64,000 bases of DNA from Desulfotruncus alcoholivorax DSM 16058. GTDB lineage: Bacteria; Bacillota; Desulfotomaculia; Desulfotomaculales; Desulfallaceae. The position numbers and the translations under genes were made by a program. A model generated the notes under the pieces. That model had not been told where the DNA came from and made no database searches. It saw only the letters and a list, made by a program, of their open reading frames with translations. Positions 59,301 through 64,000 of this stretch are shown here, piece by piece; the first letter of the stretch is position 1; each line of letters starts with the position of its first letter. The stretch lies in the NCBI RefSeq assembly GCF_000430885.1, contig NZ_AUMW01000006.1:1-64000 (forward strand), in the 5' to 3' direction.

Positions 59301-60533
59301 TTACAGGATTTCGGCAAAGTCAGCAACAGCTTCAGCCCGGGATTTTGCGCCAAGTTCAGGGAGCAATAAAGCCACTATGCCAACCATAAATAAGCACAAG
59401 CTGCCTAGAATGAAGAACAAGTCATAGTTCCGGCCGGCCAACGGGGCAATAATAAAGGATGGAATACAGACCGCGCCGATAACCTGAAGGGTGCCGGTGA
59501 TGCCCCCTGCACTTCCGGCATAAACGGGACCGATCTCCGGAAGCAGCATGGGAAATGCCAGCAGCAGCGGCGCAGACATTCCCAACATAATGCCGAAACA
59601 GGCCAGCAGCACCAGCAGACCAACCCCTTGCGGCGCAGTCCAAGCCAAGTACCCGGCGATTGCTCCCAACACCGCTACAGTTGCTAAAAATGGTTTCATC
59701 TTACCGATGCGACTGGAGAGAATGGGTCCCAATATGCTGCCGAAAATAGTGCCGAACGTGATCAGAGACGTCATAAAGCCGGCCTCCTCCGGGCTGAACC
59801 CGCGCAAATCATGCAGCGCATTGGGTAAAAAACCGGAAAAAGACATGGAGGAACCCATATAAAGCATCAACGCCGCACCCACCAGCCAAATATTTTTGCT
59901 TCTGGCTGCGACACCAATATACTTGCTCACAGGCATAACCGGCACATCGGGCGCTCCCTCAGGTTTGGGTTTAATAAATAATAGCCAAAGAACCCAAACT
60001 GCCAACATAACTAAACCAGCCGTAATAAAAGCGCTTTTTGTTGTAGGAAACATTGCCGTGGTGGCTAAAGCAACACTCATGCCTACTCCGTTGGCGGAAA
60101 AATAGATGCCCGTAGCTGTACCCATATGCTCTTTGGGAAACCATGCTCCCAGCAACTTTGCAACGTTGGCGTTTAAGAAGCCCGGGCAGAGCCCCGCCAG
60201 GAACATCAGAACAAACAATTCTAAGAAGTCGTGGGCAACATACCGGAAAAATGCTCCTGCTATAGAAAAAACAAACCCCACCGCTACAATTCTTTTAACT
60301 CCCCACCGGTCCGCCAGGGCGCCTGCCGCAAAGCTAAAAATTACACCGGCCAACATGGGCGCGGTTAGCACGATACCATACTGTCCGGAGGTTAGTTTGA
60401 ATGCAGGGATAATCTGATACGCCAGAGCTGCCACCTGGAATTGTGCAGCGATCGCACTGCTCATGGCAAGCCACACGATAGCCAGGATCACCCAGCGGTA
60501 TGGCGAAAGCGGCGGCTTTTTGCTATCGTTCAT
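59301..60533 (-). CDS. MFS transporter (NarK/CynX-like)
   Basis: 410 residues with 12 predicted membrane helices in two halves. MFS signatures include GALADRWGVKRIVAVG after helix 2 and GPILSSRIGKMKPF in the second half. The similarity is to anion or organic-acid carriers of the NNP/CynX type; nitrate transport is not supported by any neighbour. It is last in the methyltransferase operon, so import of the methylated substrate or export of the demethylated product is inferred. Confidence 0.85.
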   Translation of the reverse strand: MNDSKKPPLSPYRWVILAIVWLAMSSAIAAQFQVAALAYQIIPAFKLTSGQYGIVLTAPMLAGVIFSFAAGALADRWGVKRIVAVGFVFSIAGAFFRYVAHDFLELFVLMFLAGLCPGFLNANVAKLLGAWFPKEHMGTATGIYFSANGVGMSVALATTAMFPTTKSAFITAGLVMLAVWVLWLLFIKPKPEGAPDVPVMPVSKYIGVAARSKNIWLVGAALMLYMGSSMSFSGFLPNALHDLRGFSPEEAGFMTSLITFGTIFGSILGPILSSRIGKMKPFLATVAVLGAIAGYLAWTAPQGVGLLVLLACFGIMLGMSAPLLLAFPMLLPEIGPVYAGSAGGITGTLQVIGAVCIPSFIIAPLAGRNYDLFFILGSLCLFMVGIVALLLPELGAKSRAEAVADFAEIL

Positions 60534-60604
60534 AGATAATTCAATCCTTTGGCGTAAATTTTTAAAATAAAATCAAGTTTTTAAATCAGTTGATATTTAG
60601 CTGA

Positions 60605-60649
60605 AGAAAAATAGTACAGAAAGAGACGAGGGCTCTCTCTGTACTATTT
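60605..60649 (-). terminator. Terminator after the 47-aa gene
   Basis: On the minus strand AATAGTACAG (60649-60640) pairs with CTGTACTATT (60619-60610), extended by GAGAG/CTCT pairs, followed by TTTCTTC. It could reduce read-through into the MFS gene. Confidence 0.7.
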
Positions 60650-60689
60650 CGGGAAATTATATCCCGCTGTGCTTTTCTGTACACGATCA

Positions 60690-60833
60690 CTACATTAAAA
60701 GAAACATAATAAACGAAAACATCATATCTTCGTAGCCTTGCATTTTGGGAGCCATTGCCTTGGCCTGCTTTTCATCAATCTCAGGGTGCTCCGCCAAATA
60801 CTGCTCCCAGGTCTTATAATATTTTGTATTCAT
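60690..60833 (-). CDS. 47-residue protein, unrecognised, in the methyltransferase operon
   Basis: ATG 60833 follows GGGGGG at a good distance, 12 bases after the stop of the UroD-type methyltransferase gene. The protein starts MNTKYYKTWEQYLAEHPEI, continues DEKQAKAMAPKMQGYEDMM and ends FSFIMFLLM. It has an acidic/basic helical part and a very hydrophobic, methionine-rich C-terminal end that could bind a membrane or a partner. The strong ribosome site, tight spacing and following terminator argue that it is real. I recognise no family. Confidence 0.65.
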   Translation of the reverse strand: MNTKYYKTWEQYLAEHPEIDEKQAKAMAPKMQGYEDMMFSFIMFLLM

Positions 60834-60844
60834 AACCAACCCCC

Positions 60845-62002
60845 CTAGTAATTTGCATTTGTGGCCACAAACTCCAACACGGCGCGTGTGTTTTCCACGT
60901 TAACGCTATCCAATGTAACCGGAGCCTTATCAAAGTCAAAATAATACCTGCCGCCCGGTGCCAGGATGTCTATTAGTTCTCTAGCCTTATCAATGCACTG
61001 CTGTTTGGTGCCGGTTTTTAACAGCGAAATCGGGTAGAAACCGGAAATAATATGTTTTTGGCCAAGTTTTTCTTTAACCAGTTTGGGATCTCCATATTCA
61101 AAGCGCATGACAGTATTTTCCGGCAATTCATATAAGTAATCCAGATAGCGCATCCAGTCCTGCTCAACAAAAAGATGTGAGGGATGTCCGGCTTCCGCCA
61201 GCGCTTCCACCAGCTTTTTAAATGACGGCCAGTAGAATCTTTCAAAATCACTGGTGCGCATAAATGGTGCCATATGCAGTGGAATAAAGGTGGCGTTGTA
61301 TTTTGATGGCGGAATCGGGTGCAGTCCGGCTTTAATCATCAGCGGAGTTGCAGCTTCAGCAGCTGCTTCCACTTTGTCGGGAACCCTCCTCATATCAGTG
61401 GAAATCCCTTTAAAGCCCCTGAGCTGGTCAGCCACGAAATCCAGAGGCGCCTCAGTAAATCCTGCAAAAAAGTTGGTGTCACCGTAACCGTATTTTTCAG
61501 TCAACTTTCCATAAATCATTATCGCATTGCCCATCTCATCCTGAAAAGCTTTGAAGGCTTTGGCCAGAGTCAATGCTTTAGTGCTTGCATCCGTATCCAG
61601 TTCGGTATACAGGCGCGGCAGTATTTTTTCTATGATGCAGTTATAGGGGTTGGCAATGAAATCATCGTATTCTTCCTGCAGCAGGCCTTCAACTTCAGGG
61701 TGCTGCAAGAAACCATTGGAGCCCATGACAAAGTTTCTTGCTCCCAAAATTCTATAAAAAGAAGGAAATCTAAAGGCATTTACCGGAAGCAAATCCGAGT
61801 AAAAGTCCCGGCATACCTTATCAAATATCTCTTCCAGTTGAGAAGTGTCCCATTGGGCTTCCACCAGGTCTTTGCCCGCATATTGAATGGCAAACTCAAC
61901 GGGAAAGCCTACAAATACGGGGACTCTTTTGGGGATCCTGCCGTCAATAATGTCATGAAACAATTGGGTTCTTTCCTGTGCCAGCGCCTTTGCATCAGCC
62001 AT
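60845..62002 (-). CDS. UroD-family corrinoid-dependent methyltransferase
   Basis: 385 residues; ATG 62002 with GGGTGG upstream. It has the uroporphyrinogen decarboxylase TIM-barrel fold as used by MtaA, MtbA and MtvB/OdmB-type methyltransferases: FHDIIDGRIPKRVPVFVGFP, FPSFYRILGARNFVMGSNGF, FIPLHMAPFMRTSDFERFY, HLFVEQDWMRYLDYL and APGGRYYFDFDKAPVTLDS near the end. Biosynthetic HemE is shorter and has different N-terminal residues. It lies 1 base after a corrinoid protein gene and downstream of a pterin methyltransferase gene, which makes it the likely substrate-demethylating enzyme (MT I). The methyl donor is unknown; aryl methyl ethers are the best-known substrates of this type. Confidence 0.87.
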   Translation of the reverse strand: MADAKALAQERTQLFHDIIDGRIPKRVPVFVGFPVEFAIQYAGKDLVEAQWDTSQLEEIFDKVCRDFYSDLLPVNAFRFPSFYRILGARNFVMGSNGFLQHPEVEGLLQEEYDDFIANPYNCIIEKILPRLYTELDTDASTKALTLAKAFKAFQDEMGNAIMIYGKLTEKYGYGDTNFFAGFTEAPLDFVADQLRGFKGISTDMRRVPDKVEAAAEAATPLMIKAGLHPIPPSKYNATFIPLHMAPFMRTSDFERFYWPSFKKLVEALAEAGHPSHLFVEQDWMRYLDYLYELPENTVMRFEYGDPKLVKEKLGQKHIISGFYPISLLKTGTKQQCIDKARELIDILAPGGRYYFDFDKAPVTLDSVNVENTRAVLEFVATNANY

Positions 62003-62003
62003 G

Positions 62004-62642
62004 TTATTTCACCCACCCTTGACATAATTTAACGCCTTCAGCAGCGTTGGTCGTAAACGCATCTGCGCCAATCATCTGACACGCCTGCTCGGTAACAGGG
62101 TTCCCGCCGATAATCACTTTGACGCTGTCACGCAATCCAGCCTCTTTGAGTGCATCAACTGTGTTTTTCATGGAATCCAAAGCCAGGGTCAGCACGCCGC
62201 TCATGCCCACAATGTCAGGTTTAACTTCCTTTACTTTTTCCACAAAAGCACTGGCCGGCGTATCTATGCCAAGGTCATAAACTTCAAAGCCGGCTGCTTC
62301 CGACATACTCTTGAAAATATTTTTCCCGATGTCGTGTAAATCTCCTTCAACCGTGGCAAGAACGATTTTTCCGACCTTGGCAGAGCTTTCCTTACCCATG
62401 GCCGGCTTTAAAATATCAATTGCAGAAGTAAGTAATTCCCCGGCAAATATTAAATCCCCGACAAAATACTCTTTTTTATCAAACAGGTCGCCAACTATGG
62501 TCATACCTTGCTGGCAGGCGTTTACCACCGCCGTGGTTTCTTCGATGCCGGGGTTGGCAGCCACAAAGTTTTTCAACATTCCCAATACTTTTGGTTCGTC
62601 CAGGTTTCCTACTGCATTGGTCAATTCTTGCAAGTCCAACAT
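62004..62642 (-). CDS. Corrinoid methyl-carrier protein, second copy
   Basis: 212 residues; ATG 62642 after GGAGGAC. The helical cap is residues 1-85 (LTNAVGNLDEPKVLGMLKNF). The B12 domain has the cobalt ligand motif GDLHDIGKNIFKSM, MSGVLTLALDSM and VIIGGNPVT. It would receive the methyl group from the UroD-type enzyme and hand it to the pterin methyltransferase. It shares the overall plan of the 57657-58334 protein but differs through much of its length, so the two are paralogues, not a recent duplication. Confidence 0.93.
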   Translation of the reverse strand: MLDLQELTNAVGNLDEPKVLGMLKNFVAANPGIEETTAVVNACQQGMTIVGDLFDKKEYFVGDLIFAGELLTSAIDILKPAMGKESSAKVGKIVLATVEGDLHDIGKNIFKSMSEAAGFEVYDLGIDTPASAFVEKVKEVKPDIVGMSGVLTLALDSMKNTVDALKEAGLRDSVKVIIGGNPVTEQACQMIGADAFTTNAAEGVKLCQGWVK

Positions 62643-62805
62643 TAATAGTCCTCCTTTTAATTTATAGTTGTTGGATAAGTTGTATGCACTTGCCGGTTTT
62701 TGTTTTCTTTTGCTGTTTATTACCCCCCTGCCTAAAATATTTTGCGTGCGTCACGGCAAAATAACAGTTCTTGTTTTATTAAAGTCTACCTGACGTACGG
62801 TACAT

Positions 62806-62821
62806 ACCTGTGTATACAGGT
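62806..62821. promoter_or_regulatory. Palindrome in the leader of the second corrinoid protein gene
   Basis: ACCTGTGTATACAGGT: 6-base arms around GTAT, containing the 8-bp palindrome TGTATACA. It resembles but does not equal the GTATATAC sites upstream of the two operons. It lies about 165 bases before the ATG at 62642 and 16 bases past the pterin methyltransferase stop. Confidence 0.35.
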
Positions 62822-62837
62822 TACAGAAAAAATAACT

Positions 62838-63653
62838 TTATTGCTCCATACTTCTGTCCGGGCCAATTTTATTTTTCCGGTAGGCGTTGGAGAAATTGCG
62901 GCAATACCTGTCGCGCCCAAGCAACGCTTCAGTTGCCAGCAGAGTTGTTAATATATCCCTGTTGCAGGGATCCAGGATGGCTGAATCCATTCCAGCATAA
63001 ACTGCAATGGTTAAGAAGTGCTGGTTGACTATTTTTCTTAAAGGCATGCCAAAAGAAATGTTACTTAATCCCGAGGTTACTTTAATGGTGGGGTAAATAG
63101 CTTTTACAGTTTTTAATGTGTCAATAAAGTTTAACAGGGACCGGTTGTCCGCTGACAACGCCATCACCAGCGGGTCAATGTGGATCCGCTCCGGAGTGAT
63201 GTCATACTTCTTGGCTTTTTCAACCATGATTTTGGTAATTTCAACCCTGGTTTGGACATCGGACGGAATACCTTTACTGTCACAGGTCAAGGCAATAACC
63301 TGCCATTCCGTGCCCTTAATCATGGGGTAAATGACTTCACATTTATCACCTTCTTCAGACACCGAATTGATGATACCGGGTTTTTGGGCATACTTAAAAA
63401 CCTGTTCAATAATTCTGGGGTTGGGGCTGTCAATACATAATGGTTTATCAACTGCGCCCTGAACTATGTCCATCAGCCATTTTAAAGTATCAGCCTCAAC
63501 CTCCGGCGCAGTGCCGGCACACACGTCGATGTAATCGGCACCGGCTTCAACCTGCTTGACAGCCAGATTGCGTATGAACTCTTCGTCTTTCTCTGCTATT
63601 GCTTTTTTTACGCTCGGAATGGTTCCATTGATTTTTTCCCCGATAATGATCAA
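62838..63653 (-). CDS. Methyltetrahydrofolate:corrinoid protein methyltransferase (MtvA/AcsE/MtgA type)
   Basis: 271 residues from TTG 63653, seven bases after GGGGGAG. The pterin-binding TIM barrel is clear: MIIIGEKINGTIPSVKKAI, QVEAGADYIDVCAG, PLCIDSPNPRIIEQ, GIINSVSEEGDK, HIDPLVMALSAD and TSGLSNISFGMPLRKIVNQ. These enzymes transfer a methyl group between a corrinoid protein and tetrahydrofolate (MT II). It is first in the methyltransferase operon and complements the UroD-type MT I, carrier and RACo, so methyl groups would enter the tetrahydrofolate pool of the Wood-Ljungdahl route. Confidence 0.93.
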   Translation of the reverse strand: MIIIGEKINGTIPSVKKAIAEKDEEFIRNLAVKQVEAGADYIDVCAGTAPEVEADTLKWLMDIVQGAVDKPLCIDSPNPRIIEQVFKYAQKPGIINSVSEEGDKCEVIYPMIKGTEWQVIALTCDSKGIPSDVQTRVEITKIMVEKAKKYDITPERIHIDPLVMALSADNRSLLNFIDTLKTVKAIYPTIKVTSGLSNISFGMPLRKIVNQHFLTIAVYAGMDSAILDPCNRDILTTLLATEALLGRDRYCRNFSNAYRKNKIGPDRSMEQ

Positions 63654-63697
63654 TGCAAAACTCCCCCTTACAAATGCTCCACGTTATGTCTTTACAC

Positions 63698-63745
63698 GTA
63701 TATACATGTCTACCTTTATACTATCACGCATTGTTGCTTTGTCAA
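63698..63745 (-). promoter_or_regulatory. Promoter with HutC-type operator, methyltransferase operon
   Basis: Minus strand TTGACA (63745-63740), 16-base spacer, TAGTAT (63723-63718), predicted start near 63711. The palindrome GTATATAC is at 63705-63698, about 6-13 bases into the transcript, within ACATGTATATACGTGT. The same arrangement is seen at 59158-59212. Confidence 0.65.
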
Positions 63746-63776
63746 TACCAACTATCAGACTAGTTAAAAATTTTAA

Positions 63777-63825
63777 AAAAAGAACCGCCGGTCGGGCCTG
63801 AAAAACCTCAACCGGCGGTTCTTTT
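63777..63825 (-). terminator. Terminator of the Uma2-family gene
   Basis: A 12-bp perfect stem AGAACCGCCGGT / ACCGGCGGTTCT (63781-63792 with 63811-63822) followed on the minus strand by TTTTTTT. It lies about 36 bases past the stop at 63861. Confidence 0.88.
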
Positions 63826-63860
63826 GAGTAAATCCTGCTTCACTTTGGTATTTCATTATA

Positions 63861-64000
63861 TTATAAAAATACTTCTTTTAAATTAATTTGCAGCCCCGAC
63901 AACAGCGGGGATTCCAAAATTTCATCGCCGCGGTACGCTTCGTGCAAAATCCATTTCTTTTCGCCGGGGGCAAATACCTGCACTATTCCGGCATCCGGGT
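63861..64000 (-). CDS. Uma2-family nuclease-like protein, C-terminal end (partial)
   Basis: 45 residues before the stop at 63861-63863; the rest is outside the window. VQVFAPGEKKWILHE, then DEILESPLLSGLQINLKEVF, match the C-terminal strands of Uma2 (DUF820) proteins, which belong to the PD-(D/E)XK nuclease clan (typical ...L.SP.LPGF.l.l..IF). The catalytic part is not visible. Confidence 0.65.
   Translation of the reverse strand, partial: PDAGIVQVFAPGEKKWILHEAYRGDEILESPLLSGLQINLKEVFL

Overview
The window looks like a chromosomal piece of an anaerobic, spore-forming Firmicute of the Desulfotomaculum/Pelotomaculum (Peptococcaceae-like) type. That placement is an inference from gene content: futalosine-route menaquinone genes (mqnB, mqnD), HdrCBA, a corrinoid methyltransferase set with its reductive activator, a YaaH-like GH18 lipoprotein, T-box control and many sigma-54 components. 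No rRNA or tRNA gene is visible, and no CRISPR array.

Layout. 0-10 kb: an IS256 transposase tail, a palindromic repeat, a broken GNAT gene, then single genes (DHH phosphoesterase, GH18 lipoprotein, 4-hydroxybutyryl-CoA dehydratase, YitT, soluble chemoreceptor) and a two-component pair with a small secreted protein. 10-15.3 kb: an amino-acid degradation/transport cluster that is decaying. The ornithine aminotransferase, livK, creatininase and livG genes are all cut at two deletion-like junctions near 13.15 and 13.99 kb, and two of them also carry frameshifts. 16.2-23 kb: acyl-CoA dehydrogenase and acyl-CoA ligase, an insertion scar, then aldehyde dehydrogenase, a DUF779 protein and an iron alcohol dehydrogenase; together these could take an alcohol through aldehyde and acid to enoyl-CoA. 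23-27 kb: mqnD/mqnB, isocitrate dehydrogenase, DedA.

27-36 kb is a sigma-54 locus: an orphan Na+-pump decarboxylase beta/gamma pair, an ArsB/NhaD-type transporter and a CBS-PAS-PAS-AAA-Fis activator. I read three good -24/-12 promoters here. Two of them are divergent and overlap on one TTGCAA core, and three copies of a TTATGC-N6-GCATAA palindrome are candidate activator sites. An APC permease and a saccharopine-dehydrogenase-like gene follow. 36-41 kb encodes a phosphorelay (hybrid kinase, separate Hpt protein, NtrC-type regulator). 41-50.3 kb has spermidine synthase, a copper-amine-oxidase-N-domain secreted protein and a branched-chain amino acid ABC operon behind a T-box leader that has one Stem I but two antiterminator/terminator units. 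LivF in this operon carries a 70-bp REP-like element inserted in frame.

50-64 kb is devoted to one-carbon/electron metabolism: hdrCBA (with a -24/-12 promoter), a corrinoid activator operon (DUF1638, corrinoid protein, HutC-type regulator, RACo, MetH-activation-like protein) and a methyltransferase operon (pterin methyltransferase, corrinoid protein, UroD-type methyltransferase, an unrecognised 47-aa protein, MFS transporter). Both methyltransferase operons have a TTGACA promoter with a GTATATAC palindrome just downstream, as expected if the local HutC-type repressor controls both. The set reads as a complete three-component demethylase for an unknown methylated substrate. The window ends in the tail of a Uma2-family gene.
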